Shown here piece after piece: positions 17,520 to 26,832 of a DNA stretch of 64,000 nt. Source of the DNA: Actinomycetota bacterium (lineage in GTDB: Bacteria > Actinomycetota > Acidimicrobiia > Acidimicrobiales > Ilumatobacteraceae); assembly GCA_016870215.1 (NCBI GenBank), contig VGCD01000002.1, forward strand, positions 62,001-126,000, read 5' to 3'. The position numbers and the translations under genes are program-made. The notes below the pieces were generated by a model, which saw only the letters and a program-made list of their open reading frames with translations, was not told the DNA's origin and ran no database searches. Position 1 is the first letter of the stretch, and every line of letters begins with the position of its first letter.

Positions 17520-18166
17520 GTGATCTTGATCCGGCACTTCTCGCCGATGCTCCGCCAGGTAGGGCACCGGTATCGCCAACACTTCAGCGCGTGATTGCTG
17601 CAGCGCGACGAATGAATCGCGCGCTCGTTCATGTCGACCCTGCGACTGACGCTCCGGAGATGGCCGCTGACTTCGAAGATCTTGCGGAACGTCTCGAAGC
17701 ACTCGGCACGATGGAAGTACGCCAGACGGAACTGAACCGTCGAACTCGCAACCCTGCTACTGGTTCGATGAACCCGATAGCTCCTCCCATCACAGTTGAC
17801 ATAGTTGACAACATCGTTGTATCGACGGTCTCATTCAGCGAGGCCTACCAAGGGCCGCCAGGCACTGTTCACGGTGGTTGGGTAGCGGCCCTGCTTGACG
17901 AGACAATGGGGCGAACACGACTGCTCGTCGACAACAACGTGGTGACGGGTTCATTGCATGTTCGTTACGTCGCCCCGACACCCATCAACACTGATCTTGT
18001 CGGTCGGGCATGGATCGTCGACCGTCAGACAAAGAAAATGATCGTTCATGGTGAAATCCGAGCAGGCGAAACGGTGACCGCTACCGCCGAGGGAGTCTTC
18101 GTCTACATTGCGCGCGAGCGGTTTGTTTCGCTTGGCAATACTGACAACCCGGAGGTTGGACCATGA
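17516..18166 (+). CDS. PaaI-type thioesterase (hotdog fold)
   Basis: 216 aa. The hotdog domain occupies about residues 85-205. GPPGTVHGGWVAALLDETMG is the PaaI/4HBT motif, where the His-Gly-Gly turn and the Asp/Glu on the following helix position the thioester. VTGSLHVRYVAPTPINTDL forms the next strands. The N-terminal about 85 residues are an extra helical region. Expected reaction: hydrolysis of a small or aryl acyl-CoA. It overlaps both neighbours by four bases, so all three are probably made from one message. Confidence 0.88.
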   Translation: MSDLDPALLADAPPGRAPVSPTLQRVIAAARRMNRALVHVDPATDAPEMAADFEDLAERLEALGTMEVRQTELNRRTRNPATGSMNPIAPPITVDIVDNIVVSTVSFSEAYQGPPGTVHGGWVAALLDETMGRTRLLVDNNVVTGSLHVRYVAPTPINTDLVGRAWIVDRQTKKMIVHGEIRAGETVTATAEGVFVYIARERFVSLGNTDNPEVGP

Positions 18167-18732
18167 GTTCTTCTCTTATCCTTGATTCACTGCGGCGCCG
18201 ATTCCGCGCACTTCACTCGTTGTACGAAGATGCAACTGCGACCATGACGGTTGACCACGTGAATCATCGCGAGCGTGATGGCGTGTTGCCCATTGCATTC
18301 AGCTTGTTTCACTACGTGAACATGCACGATGCATCATTCATGTTGCTTACCGGACAAGCTCCAATCTGGAACGACGATTGGAGCACCAGAATCAATCCGG
18401 CTATTGCAGACCATGGGAAGCACAAGACTCCAGAGGAGATGCAGTTCCAGCAGATCGGAAATTACGAGCAATTCATTGAATACATGAACGAGGTTTTCGG
18501 TCGCACAGAGACGTGGCTCAGTCAATTAGACGTCGGCGACCTTGACCGGCTGGTCATTCCTCGACCCCTCCCGCCGCAGATCGCATCGACATTCAGTGCC
18601 CGCGTGGCTGCAGAGGAGGGCATCACGGTGCTCGATGGCATCGAGTGCTGGCTGTACCAACACGGCATGCGACACATGGGCGAGATCGAATTGGCTCGTG
18701 GGTTTGTCGGCCTGAATGGCATGACGTCTTAG
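18163..18732 (+). CDS. DinB-superfamily protein
   Basis: 189 aa. It looks like a four-helix bundle of the DinB/YfiT type: ATMTVDHVNHRERDGVLPIA near the start, FSLFHYVNMHDASFMLL (His in helix 2 as possible metal ligand), and HGMRHMGEIELARGF near the C-terminus with two His spaced by three residues, the usual C-terminal metal-binding pair. Some relatives are mycothiol- or bacillithiol-dependent transferases; the exact role here is unknown. The start overlaps the thioesterase stop (ATGA). Confidence 0.75.
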   Translation: MSSSLILDSLRRRFRALHSLYEDATATMTVDHVNHRERDGVLPIAFSLFHYVNMHDASFMLLTGQAPIWNDDWSTRINPAIADHGKHKTPEEMQFQQIGNYEQFIEYMNEVFGRTETWLSQLDVGDLDRLVIPRPLPPQIASTFSARVAAEEGITVLDGIECWLYQHGMRHMGEIELARGFVGLNGMTS

Positions 18733-18757
18733 CGAATTCGCTTGCGACAACAAAGTG

Positions 18758-18830
18758 CGCTCACGGCAGGACTTGAACCTGCGACCCCTTGCTCCGGAGG
18801 CAAGTGCTCTATCCGCTGAGCTACGTGAGC
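18758..18830 (-). tRNA. tRNA-Arg, anticodon CCG
   Basis: 73 bases without encoded CCA. The minus strand folds fully: acceptor stem GCTCACG/CGTGAGC (7 bp), D stem GCTC/GAGC, anticodon stem CTTGC/GCAAG with loop CTCCGGA (anticodon CCG), five-base variable loop, T stem GCAGG/CCTGC with loop TTCAAGT, discriminator G. It reads CGG arginine codons. It is divergent from argS, whose start codon is 93 bases away. Confidence 0.97.
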
Positions 18831-18922
18831 ATGACAGAAACATCATGTCGACACCCGAGGTTACCGGTATGACTGGAACCAAGCCTTCCAGCCGTGTGCA
18901 GGTACGACAGAATAGGGACTTC

Positions 18923-20656
18923 ATGGCTGATCCACTTTCGTTACTTGCGCGCCGGCTGTCGCCTGCATTTGCCGCCGTCGCCGGGGGAGAGGTGGACCCT
19001 GTGGTGAGACCAAGTGAGCACGCAGATGCGCAAGTCAACGGCGCGCTTGCACTGGCCAAGAAGCTCGGTAAGCAGCCTCGAGAGGTGGTGGCGCAGGTTC
19101 TCGACATTGCCGGCGATATGTCCGACATGTGCACTGACCTACAAGTGGCCGGACCTGGCTTTGTGAATGTTGTCTTTGCGGAAAAGTTCCTGGCTGAGCA
19201 AGTACACGTCGCTATGGCAAGCGAAGCATTGGGCGTGGCTGCAGCGCCAGTGAAGCGAAAGTACGTGGTCGACTATTCAGCGCCGAACGTTGCCAAAGAA
19301 ATGCACGTCGGACACCTTCGTTCAACCATCATCGGTGACGCGCTCGTGCGCATGCTGACTTTCGTGGGTCACATTGTTGTGCGCGAGAACCACATTGGTG
19401 ACTGGGGAACGCCGTTTGGCATGTTGATTGAGCATCTCGTTGACCTCGGTGAAGCAGATGCAGCTCACGAACTGGGTGTCGGCGACCTCGATGGGTTCTA
19501 TAAAGAAGCTCGGCGCAAGTTCGAGGCCGACGACGTCTTCAAGGAGCGCGCGCGTGCACGAGTTGTCGCGCTTCAAGGAGGCGACCCAGACACTCTCCGT
19601 TTGTGGAAGACCTTGGTGAATGAGAGCACCAAGTATTTCAACCATGTTTACGGACTTCTCGATGTGTTGCTGACCGATGATGATCTCGCCGGTGAGAGCA
19701 AGTACAACACCTTGCTGCCACAAGTTGTTGATCGACTGGCGAAGCTCGGAATGTTGGTGGAAAGCGACGGGGCAGAAGTGGTGTTTCCTGCCGGATTCAC
19801 CAATCGCGAGGGAGACCCTTTGCCACTCATCATTCGCAAAGGCGATGGCGGCTACAACTACGCCACGACCGACTTGGCCTGTGTCATCGACCGAGTCGAA
19901 AACATTGGTGCAGAAGCGTCTCTGTATGTCGTGGGGGCGCCGCAAGCTCAGCACTTGCAGATGATTGAGTCTGTTTCTCGAACAGCCGGATGGCTCTCCG
20001 ATGACGCAGACATGGTGCATGTGGCCTTTGGCAGCGTGCTCGGAGCTGATCGCAAGATGTTGAAGAGCCGTTCAGGCGACGCGGTGAAATTGGCGTCGCT
20101 ATTGGAAGAGGCCGTTGATCGAGCAAACAGAGCAATCACAGAGAAGAACCCTGAGATGGCAGACGATCAGCGAGCGCAAGTTGCAAAGATGATCGGCATT
20201 GGTGCAGTGAAGTACTCAGATCTCAGCAGTGATCGCGTGAAGGACTACGTGTTCGACTGGGATCGCATGCTCAGTTTTGAAGGCAATACCGCTCCGTACC
20301 TGCAATATGCGCATGCGCGCATCTGCAGTATCTTTCGTCGCGCCGGAGTCGAACGGGAGAGTGTGCGACACGTTGTTCCTACCTTGGATGCGCCACAAGA
20401 GCGCTCGCTTGCATTGCGACTGCTGCAATTCGATGCAGCAGTGTGGGACGCCATCGACAAGTACAGCCCGCATCGCCTATGCACATACTTGTACGACCTC
20501 GCATCAGACTTCACCTCGTTCTATGAGCACTGCCCGGTGCTTCGTGCCGAATCGGACAGCATGCGGAATTCGCGGTTGTTCTTGTGTGACTCGACGGCCC
20601 GAGTCATGAACGCCGGGCTCGCAGTCTTGGGCATCCGTTCACCGGAGATGATGTGA
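18923..20656 (+). CDS. argS: Arginyl-tRNA synthetase
   Basis: 577 aa from the ATG at 18923, supported by AGGG seven bases upstream; longer frames would run through the tRNA gene on the other strand. The class I HIGH motif appears as HVGHLRST at about residue 129, preceded by DYSAPNVAKEMH. The region ADRKMLKSRSGDAVKL stands for the degenerate KMSKS of ArgRS. The N-terminal Add-1 domain (residues 1-110) and the C-terminal DALR helical domain (about 450-577, with YLQYAHARICSIFRR) are present. It charges tRNA-Arg, one gene for which is the divergent neighbour. The stop overlaps the lysA start. Confidence 0.97.
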   Translation: MADPLSLLARRLSPAFAAVAGGEVDPVVRPSEHADAQVNGALALAKKLGKQPREVVAQVLDIAGDMSDMCTDLQVAGPGFVNVVFAEKFLAEQVHVAMASEALGVAAAPVKRKYVVDYSAPNVAKEMHVGHLRSTIIGDALVRMLTFVGHIVVRENHIGDWGTPFGMLIEHLVDLGEADAAHELGVGDLDGFYKEARRKFEADDVFKERARARVVALQGGDPDTLRLWKTLVNESTKYFNHVYGLLDVLLTDDDLAGESKYNTLLPQVVDRLAKLGMLVESDGAEVVFPAGFTNREGDPLPLIIRKGDGGYNYATTDLACVIDRVENIGAEASLYVVGAPQAQHLQMIESVSRTAGWLSDDADMVHVAFGSVLGADRKMLKSRSGDAVKLASLLEEAVDRANRAITEKNPEMADDQRAQVAKMIGIGAVKYSDLSSDRVKDYVFDWDRMLSFEGNTAPYLQYAHARICSIFRRAGVERESVRHVVPTLDAPQERSLALRLLQFDAAVWDAIDKYSPHRLCTYLYDLASDFTSFYEHCPVLRAESDSMRNSRLFLCDSTARVMNAGLAVLGIRSPEMM

Positions 20657-21927
20657 TGAGCGTCGTGCCTCAGCGACTGCTTCCCGACACTGCATCTGTC
20701 AGTGGAAACGGAATGTTGTCCATCGGTGGCTGTGAAGTTGAGCAGCTCGCAACAGAGCATGGCACCCCATTGTTCGTGTACGACGAAGTGCATCTTCGTA
20801 ATCGCGCGAGCGAAGCTGTCGAGGCCTTTGGTACCGACCGAGTCATCTACGCCACCAAGGCTTTTCTCTGCGGCGCAATGGCGCGGCTGGCACACGATGA
20901 GGGCCTGATGCTCGATGTTGCCACCGGCGGCGAGTTGTATGCGGTGCGACATGCCGGAGTTCCGGGCGAGCGCTGCGTGATGCACGGTAATAACAAGAGT
21001 GTCGATGAGCTGCGGTTTGCAGTCGAAGAAGGCGTACGTCACATCGTGGTGGACAGCTTCGATGAGATCGACAAGCTCGAGTACCTACACACTGTGGGTC
21101 AGTCCACCCCGCGCGTACAGGTGAGAATCACCCCGGGAGTACATGTTCACACGCATGAATTCGTGCAGACCGGACAAGATGATTCCAAGTTCGGATTCAA
21201 CTTGCGAAACGGCGACGCAATGCGCGCCATCGATCGCTTGTCGAAATCAAGAGCCATTGACCTTGTCGGCATCCATTGCCATATCGGCTCGAACGTTTTT
21301 GCAGCCGAGAATTTCGCCAAGGCAAGTGAGGTCATGGTTGACCTCTTCAATTCGCTCGACGTGCCAGAGCTCACACTTGGCGGTGGCTTGGGGGTTGCCT
21401 ACACATCCGATGAGACCGCGCCAACCATCACGCAGTGGGCGAATGTGCTGAAGGGAGCTGCCTCCACTTTGCGCGCAGGCTCGCACGTGTTTGTGGAACC
21501 AGGGCGCAGTATCGTTGCCTCAGCGGCAATCACGTTGTACCAAGTCGGCACGGTGAAACACATCGAAGGTATTCGCACATACATAGCTGTCGATGGGGGG
21601 ATGAGTGACAATCCTCGACCGGTGCTCTACGGAAGCGGATACGAGATTTTCGACCCCAAGCGCGCCCATTCAGATCGCACTGAGGTCGCCCGCATTGTTG
21701 GCAAGCACTGTGAGAGTGGAGACATCCTCATCAATGAAGCCGCAGTGCCACCACACGTTGCGGTCGGTGACTTGTTGGCAACTCCGGTGACAGGTGCGTA
21801 CGGCTACTCCATGGGCACGAACTACAACAAGGTTCCTCGGCCAGCAATCGTGTTTGTTCGCGATGGTAAGTCACGCGTCGTGGTTCGTCGCGAGACCTAC
21901 GCCGACTTGGTGCGTCTGGATTCGTAG
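20656..21927 (+). CDS. lysA: Diaminopimelate decarboxylase
   Basis: About 423 aa. The ATG at 20656 shares a base with the argS stop (TGATG); a GTG one codon earlier is also possible. The PLP lysine is in VIYATKAFLCG; other fold-type III blocks are GIHCHIGSNV, LGGGLGVAY, VEPGRSIVASA and the substrate Cys-type motif KHCESGDILI, with the end MGTNYNKVPRPAIVFV. It converts meso-diaminopimelate to lysine. The argS-lysA pair is a common Actinobacterial arrangement, usually followed by homoserine dehydrogenase, which is missing here. The catabolic island starts right after. Confidence 0.96.
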   Translation: MSVVPQRLLPDTASVSGNGMLSIGGCEVEQLATEHGTPLFVYDEVHLRNRASEAVEAFGTDRVIYATKAFLCGAMARLAHDEGLMLDVATGGELYAVRHAGVPGERCVMHGNNKSVDELRFAVEEGVRHIVVDSFDEIDKLEYLHTVGQSTPRVQVRITPGVHVHTHEFVQTGQDDSKFGFNLRNGDAMRAIDRLSKSRAIDLVGIHCHIGSNVFAAENFAKASEVMVDLFNSLDVPELTLGGGLGVAYTSDETAPTITQWANVLKGAASTLRAGSHVFVEPGRSIVASAAITLYQVGTVKHIEGIRTYIAVDGGMSDNPRPVLYGSGYEIFDPKRAHSDRTEVARIVGKHCESGDILINEAAVPPHVAVGDLLATPVTGAYGYSMGTNYNKVPRPAIVFVRDGKSRVVVRRETYADLVRLDS

Positions 21928-21950
21928 ACCCGAAGTCAGGCCATCACCAA

Positions 21951-23165
21951 CTATGAGTGCAGGCGTACGGGAAGTGTCTTGATGCCGTGCACGAAGTGAG
22001 AACGCAACCGCGACACATTGCCTGTCAATTCGATGCCTTTGACTTGACGTGCAAGTTCCTCGAATACGATGCGCATTTCGAGACGTGCGAGGTTCGAACC
22101 CAAGCAGAAGTGTGGTCCGCCGCCACCAAAGGTGAGGTGCGGGTTCGGATTGCGTCGAATGTCGAACGTGTACGGGTCTTTGAACACTGCTTCGTCACGA
22201 TTTCCTGACGGATAGAACATGACGACGGCATCACCTTCTTTGATCTGAACGCCGTGCAGTTCCACATCGCAAGTGGCGGTGCGGCGGAAATTGTTAACCG
22301 GGGTGGCCCAACGCAGGATCTCCTCGACGGCACTGGGGACCAATTCCGGCTCGGCGCGAAGTTCTTCGAAAGATGAAGGATTCTCGATGAGGGCCAGAAC
22401 TCCGTGGCTAATGCCGTTTCGTGTGGTTTCGTTGCCGGCGACGCTCAAGAGCAGCACGAACAACTCGAACTCGTGACTGCCGAGGTGGTCATCTGCAGTT
22501 TCGTCGATGAGGGTGGTGATGATGTCTGCTCGAGGGTCCTTGCGCCGGTCTTCGGCGAGTGACTGTGCGTACATGTACAACTCGGCAGCAGCGTTTTCTG
22601 CATCGTCTGCACCGCCCGAATAGTCAGGGTCAGTGGAACCAATCATGCGATTGGACCACTCGAACACCTTGTGGCGCTCATCGACCGGAATTCCGAGCAA
22701 CTCGGCAATGGCGACAAGTGGAAGTTCGGCTGACACTTTTTCGACGAACTCGACGTCCTTCTGCTTGACGGCCTCTGCGACCAACTGAATTGCCACTTCA
22801 CGGAAGTGATCTTCGAGTGCCCGCATTGCTTTGGGTGTGAAACCTCGATTGACAAGCGTGCGAAGTCGAGTGTGATCAGGCGGATCGGTGTCGATCATCA
22901 TGCGTGCCGCTTCCAAGTCGGGGCGGTCTTGCTGCATGAGAGAGCCTTGTCGTGCAGACGAGTATGTCTGGAACTGTCGGCTGACGGTGACGATGTCTTC
23001 GTGGCGGAAAATTCCCCAGAACCAATCCGGGAAACCGGGTTCCATTCCGGGGTGGCGCACAATCGGTGCCTCACGACGAAGCAAGTCGTATTGCTCGTAT
23101 GGCGGACCGTTACGGTATGCCTCGTTGCTGATGACGTCGATCTTCGACATGTCGATGGTGCTCAT
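21951..23165 (-). CDS. Cytochrome P450, last gene of the igr-like operon (probable sterol side-chain hydroxylase)
   Basis: 404 aa. Haem loop FGGGGPHFCLGSNLAR with Cys at residue 354, I-helix SVAGNETTRNGISHG, ExxR as EEILR, and DPPDHTRLRTLVNRGFTP. The ATG overlaps the ltp2-like stop by four bases. In Mycobacterium tuberculosis the igr operon contains cyp125, which oxidises the terminal carbon of the cholesterol side chain; there it is first, here last. Context therefore suggests a CYP125/CYP142-like steroid C26 hydroxylase, though sequence alone shows only an actinobacterial P450. It ends facing lysA across 23 bases. Confidence 0.9.
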   Translation of the reverse strand: MSTIDMSKIDVISNEAYRNGPPYEQYDLLRREAPIVRHPGMEPGFPDWFWGIFRHEDIVTVSRQFQTYSSARQGSLMQQDRPDLEAARMMIDTDPPDHTRLRTLVNRGFTPKAMRALEDHFREVAIQLVAEAVKQKDVEFVEKVSAELPLVAIAELLGIPVDERHKVFEWSNRMIGSTDPDYSGGADDAENAAAELYMYAQSLAEDRRKDPRADIITTLIDETADDHLGSHEFELFVLLLSVAGNETTRNGISHGVLALIENPSSFEELRAEPELVPSAVEEILRWATPVNNFRRTATCDVELHGVQIKEGDAVVMFYPSGNRDEAVFKDPYTFDIRRNPNPHLTFGGGGPHFCLGSNLARLEMRIVFEELARQVKGIELTGNVSRLRSHFVHGIKTLPVRLHS

Positions 23166-24340
23166 CGATCTACTCCCAAAATAAGTCCGCTGGTTGGAAC
23201 TCCGGTGCCGGCTGACACCAAGACATGTTCTACTCGTGGAATCTGATTGATACTTGTTCCGCGCACTTGGCGAACACCTTCGGCGATTCCGTTCATACCG
23301 TGGATGTAGGCCTCGCCAAGCTGGCCACCATGCGTGTTCAACGGCAAGTCCCCGCCAAGTTCGATATTTCCGTTCTTGATGAAGTCTTTTGCTTCGCCGC
23401 GCTTGCAGAAGCCGAACTCTTCAAGCTGCATCAGCACATATGGAGAGAAGTGGTCGTACAGCACCGCGGTCTGGATGTCGGTGGGGGTGAGCCCGCTGGA
23501 TGACCAGAGTTCGTCGGCGACGATTTTCATCTCGGGCAATTGAGCGATGTCATCGCGATAAAAACTGGTCATGGTCCACTGGTCTTTGCCGGCACCTTGC
23601 GCCACGGCCTCGATCATCACTGGCTTTTGCTTCAAGTCACGGGCACGTTCCGGTGTTGTCACGATGATTGCTTGCGCTCCGTCACTTTCTTGGCAACAGT
23701 CAAAGAGGTGCAACGGATCGACAATCCAGCGACTTTGCTGGTGCTCTTCAAGAGTGATCGGTTGGTTGTAGAACCATGCCGCAGGGTTCGTGGCTGCGTG
23801 CTTGCGCATGGCGACTGCAACGCGACCAAAGTCTTCGCTCGTGGCGCCGTACAAGTGCATGTAGCGACGGGCAACCATCGCCACCCACGACGCTGGGGTG
23901 AGAAGGCCTTGTGAAGACGTGTACGAAAACTGTGCACGCTCGGCTGTGGCTGCGTTCGGCAGGTCTTGCACGCCTGCACCGAAACGACGACCACTGCGCT
24001 CGTTGAAAGCGCGGTAACACACAACGACATCAGCAGCACCAGTTGCAACCGCCATCGTCGCGAGTGCGATCGTTCCGCAGGCTGCTCCGCCGCCGTAATG
24101 AACGCGCGAGAAGTGCCGAAGTGCCCCAATGCCCACGTTACGAGCAATCTCGACATCGGGGTTGTTGTCTGTGGAATACGTGACCATGCCATCAACGTCG
24201 CTCGGCTTCAGGCCCGCATCGTCAATGGCGGCACTCACCGCTTCAACAGCAAGCTTCATTTCGCTGCGACCAGAGTCCTTGGAGAACTCTGTGGCACCGA
24301 TGCCGCAGATGGCGGCGGTACGACCAAGTTTGTTGCTCAT
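23162..24340 (-). CDS. ltp2: Thiolase-like lipid-transfer protein, Ltp2-like (side-chain retro-aldolase subunit)
   Basis: 392 aa, thiolase fold starting AAICGIGATEFSKDSGRSE. The thiolase nucleophile region reads YGGGAACGTIALATMAVATG. The His of NTHGGQLGEAYIHGMNG and the C-terminal VSAGTGVPTSGLIL are as in SCPx/Ltp proteins. In M. tuberculosis Ltp2 pairs with the DUF35 domain of ChsH2 and cleaves the last propionyl-CoA from the steroid side chain by retro-aldol reaction rather than thiolysis. A DUF35-containing ChsH2-like gene and a ChsH1-like gene are in the same operon, which supports this. Overlaps of four bases on both sides. Confidence 0.88.
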   Translation of the reverse strand: MSNKLGRTAAICGIGATEFSKDSGRSEMKLAVEAVSAAIDDAGLKPSDVDGMVTYSTDNNPDVEIARNVGIGALRHFSRVHYGGGAACGTIALATMAVATGAADVVVCYRAFNERSGRRFGAGVQDLPNAATAERAQFSYTSSQGLLTPASWVAMVARRYMHLYGATSEDFGRVAVAMRKHAATNPAAWFYNQPITLEEHQQSRWIVDPLHLFDCCQESDGAQAIIVTTPERARDLKQKPVMIEAVAQGAGKDQWTMTSFYRDDIAQLPEMKIVADELWSSSGLTPTDIQTAVLYDHFSPYVLMQLEEFGFCKRGEAKDFIKNGNIELGGDLPLNTHGGQLGEAYIHGMNGIAEGVRQVRGTSINQIPRVEHVLVSAGTGVPTSGLILGVDR

Positions 24341-24744
24341 GACAGTTCCACTTCCACCGTTGCATTGACGTGATCGCCAAGCGAGTTCGCTCCGCGAATG
24401 GCGACAGTCGCCACCTTGCCGTCGAGCGCAGTCACCTTGCCGGTCATCTGCATCGTGTCTCCCGGATAGTTAGGTGCACCGAGACGCACTTTGACGCTCT
24501 TGATGAGAGCGTCAGGTCCGGCCCAATCAGTGACGTATCGACCGACGAAGCTGTTGGTGGTGAGGATGTTCATGATGATGTCCTTGGACCCACGCTCGAC
24601 TGCAAGGCCCGGATCATGGTGCACTTCTTGGTAGTCGCGAGTTGCGATGGCAGTGGCGACGATGAGAGTGCGCGTGAGCGGAATGTCAAGACCGGGAAGT
24701 TCGTCGCCGACCCTGACTTCCGAGTGGGAGAGCGAAGTGGTCAT
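24337..24744 (-). CDS. chsH1: MaoC-like hydratase small subunit, ChsH1-like
   Basis: 135 aa from MTTSLSHSEVRVGDELPGL; the ATG at 24744 overlaps the upstream stop by four bases, so the longer open frame upstream is rejected. It is a single hotdog domain with ATRDYQEVHHDPGLAVERG, which holds the hydratase-type Asp/His region, and NSFVGRYVTDWAGPDALI. In M. tuberculosis ChsH1 forms a heterotetramer with ChsH2 and hydrates the 22-ene of the three-carbon side-chain CoA ester. The ChsH2-like partner is two genes upstream. Confidence 0.85.
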   Translation of the reverse strand: MTTSLSHSEVRVGDELPGLDIPLTRTLIVATAIATRDYQEVHHDPGLAVERGSKDIIMNILTTNSFVGRYVTDWAGPDALIKSVKVRLGAPNYPGDTMQMTGKVTALDGKVATVAIRGANSLGDHVNATVEVELS

Positions 24745-25853
24745 TTTGATGCAATCAACTTTCCGAGTCGGGAGAGGTGCTGACTGGCACCACCCAGTTC
24801 TGTCGAGATCTGAATTCCCCAGAGGAAGTAACGGTGCACTGGGTACGAGATGTCCGCGCCTATTCCGCCGTGCAAGTGCTGGCACGCGATGACGATGGAA
24901 TGGCCACCTTCAGTCGCCCAATACATGGCCACAAGAACATCTTGACGAGCATCGAAGCCCTCGGACATGCGCCACGCGGCATTCAAAGTGGTGACGCGAA
25001 TGGCTTCAGTGGTGACGAATTGATCAGCGGCGCGAACGGCCACTGCTTGCTGCGCTGACAGCGGCTTGTTGAACTGCGTGCGGGTCTTGACGTGGTCACT
25101 CATGATGGTGATGGCACCTTGGGCAATACCGAGCTGCAATGCACAGAGCCCGACCAATGCGTGTTCGTGCACCCAGCGCAGTGCTTCACGACCGTTTCCA
25201 TTGAGCCCAGCCACCACATGCGACGCCGGAACGACGACGTCGAATTCGACATTCGCGGTTGGCTGTCGGTTGCTGGCCTGAACTGGTGTGACTGTGACCC
25301 CACTGGCTTTCAGGTCCACTAAAGCGAGAAGAATGGAGTCGTCTGCGCGTTTTGCTGACACCAACACGTGCGATGCGTGCTGCGCAAAGCTCACCGCGGG
25401 CTTGCCACCTGTCAACTTCACGCCGCCGTCGCTGTCAACTGCAGTGACTGACGGATTCATCACGTCGTTTGCGCCGTAGTTTGACAACGCAAGTGAGACC
25501 GTATTGTGGCCCTCAATCACGCTCGAGAGAAGGGCCGCCTGCAATTCCTTCGAGCCGTACTCTGCAACCGCCATTGAAGCGACTGACGTGGACCACAGCG
25601 GAACCGAAGCGACGGTCTTTCCCTGTTGTTCGAGGACGAGCACCAACTCGACCATGTTCATGTTGAGTCCGCCGTGTTCTTCGGGCAGGCACAATCCGAG
25701 AAGGCCAGCCTTCGCGAGCTCGTTCCACAAGGTGCGGTCGAATCCGTCTCCAGATTCGACTTCGATCACGCGGTCGACAGTGGACTGTCCGGTGAATATT
25801 TGTGCAGCTAAGTCACTGATGACCTGCTGTTCGTCTGACAGATCAAAATTCAT
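24741..25853 (-). CDS. Acyl-CoA dehydrogenase, FadE28-like (small subunit of a heteromeric enzyme)
   Basis: 370 aa. It begins MNFDLSDEQQVISDLAAQIF and has the three-domain acyl-CoA dehydrogenase layout. Blocks typical of catalytic FadE proteins (SEPxxGSD, VINGxK) are weak: the middle domain reads ALSNYGANDVMNP and KLTGGKPAVSFAQHASHVL. The C-terminal CQHLHGGIGADISYPVHRYF is conserved. This fits the non-identical partner in alpha2-beta2 enzymes such as FadE28-FadE29 (ChsE1-ChsE2), which desaturate the three-carbon steroid side chain. It starts 31 bases after the ChsH2-like gene and overlaps ChsH1-like by four bases. Confidence 0.85.
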   Translation of the reverse strand: MNFDLSDEQQVISDLAAQIFTGQSTVDRVIEVESGDGFDRTLWNELAKAGLLGLCLPEEHGGLNMNMVELVLVLEQQGKTVASVPLWSTSVASMAVAEYGSKELQAALLSSVIEGHNTVSLALSNYGANDVMNPSVTAVDSDGGVKLTGGKPAVSFAQHASHVLVSAKRADDSILLALVDLKASGVTVTPVQASNRQPTANVEFDVVVPASHVVAGLNGNGREALRWVHEHALVGLCALQLGIAQGAITIMSDHVKTRTQFNKPLSAQQAVAVRAADQFVTTEAIRVTTLNAAWRMSEGFDARQDVLVAMYWATEGGHSIVIACQHLHGGIGADISYPVHRYFLWGIQISTELGGASQHLSRLGKLIASK

Positions 25854-25884
25854 GTCGTGCTCTTTTTCGTGTTTCTACTTGGTG

Positions 25885-26832
25885 TTACTTCGCCAGACGG
25901 GCGAATGGCAGGGACAGCTCTGGGTCACATTTATTAACTTCGATGGTGACCTTGCAACCGATTTGCAGATCGTCAGGTGCGGCATCAATCGGATTCATGA
26001 CCATGCGCACTCCTTCGTCGAGATCGACGAGAAGAATCGGCAGTGGATATTCAAAACTCGGCACGACTGGGTAGTGCGTGACGACGTAACTGTGAATCGA
26101 GCCGGTGCCCTTGGCTTCGATGGAATCCCATTCCATGCTGCGACATGACGCGCACATCGGGTGTGGAGGATTACGCAGTTCGCCGCAACCTTTGCAGCGC
26201 TGGATGAGCAACTTGCCTTCCTTCAGTGCATCGAACCACCAGCTGTTGTCGTGCGTGGTTGCTGGTAGCGGTCGTGGAGGCTTCGACTTCGCTGCTGGTC
26301 GGAAGCGGATGATGCGAAAGAGCATCGAGCCAACTCGGTTACCGTCCGCATCCCAGTAGTCCTGGCGAGTCGTCACGAAGTGGCCGGTTCCAAGACCGGT
26401 GGTCTTTTCTTCACTGATCGAGTCGATGGTCGTGGTCATCGAGAGGCGGTCACCGGGCTTCACGTAGCGGTCGTAGACCTGTTCACAGTTGGTGGCGACG
26501 ACGCTGGTGAAACCCTTGGAAAAGAGCAGACGGTTCATCTGTTCGTAGGATTCGGGATGTGGTGGTGGAGTGATGCCACCCATGACCCACGCTTGGAGCA
26601 TGGTTGGCGGAGCGACAATCTCGCCATGACGCGAGGCCTTTGCGGCCGCATCATCGAGATAGATCGGATTCTTGTCTCCGACTGATTCGACGAGGTGTCG
26701 AATCATTGGAATGTTCACCTCATCCGGAGCGAGTCGCGCTGGCCCAGTCTGAACGCCTACGAAGCCCAGAAGCTGTTCGTGAAAAGCCTTCTTGTCGGCG
26801 TCTGGTTCTTGTTGTACTTGTGACACGGTCAT
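25885..26832 (-). CDS. chsH2: ChsH2-like protein: MaoC-like hydratase domain plus DUF35 (zinc ribbon and OB fold)
   Basis: 315 aa from MTVSQVQQEPDADKKAFHEQ; the ATG at 26832 overlaps the FadE29-like stop (ATGA), which rules out the 50-residue longer frame. Residues 1 to about 175 are a MaoC N-terminal-type hotdog domain (GDKNPIYLDDAAAKASRHGE, APPTMLQAWVMGG). About 195-315 are DUF35: a zinc ribbon CKGCGELRNPPHPMCASC (four Cys) followed by the OB fold (GTGSIHSYVVTHYPVVPSFE). In M. tuberculosis ChsH2 the first domain pairs with ChsH1 and the DUF35 domain binds Ltp2. Both partners are encoded downstream. Confidence 0.9.
   Translation of the reverse strand: MTVSQVQQEPDADKKAFHEQLLGFVGVQTGPARLAPDEVNIPMIRHLVESVGDKNPIYLDDAAAKASRHGEIVAPPTMLQAWVMGGITPPPHPESYEQMNRLLFSKGFTSVVATNCEQVYDRYVKPGDRLSMTTTIDSISEEKTTGLGTGHFVTTRQDYWDADGNRVGSMLFRIIRFRPAAKSKPPRPLPATTHDNSWWFDALKEGKLLIQRCKGCGELRNPPHPMCASCRSMEWDSIEAKGTGSIHSYVVTHYPVVPSFEYPLPILLVDLDEGVRMVMNPIDAAPDDLQIGCKVTIEVNKCDPELSLPFARLAK

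Noticed and set aside
18755-18922. Extension of the argS frame through the tRNA gene
   Set aside because: It translates the antisense of tRNA-Arg; the ATG at 18923 has a ribosome site and matches the ArgRS N-terminus.
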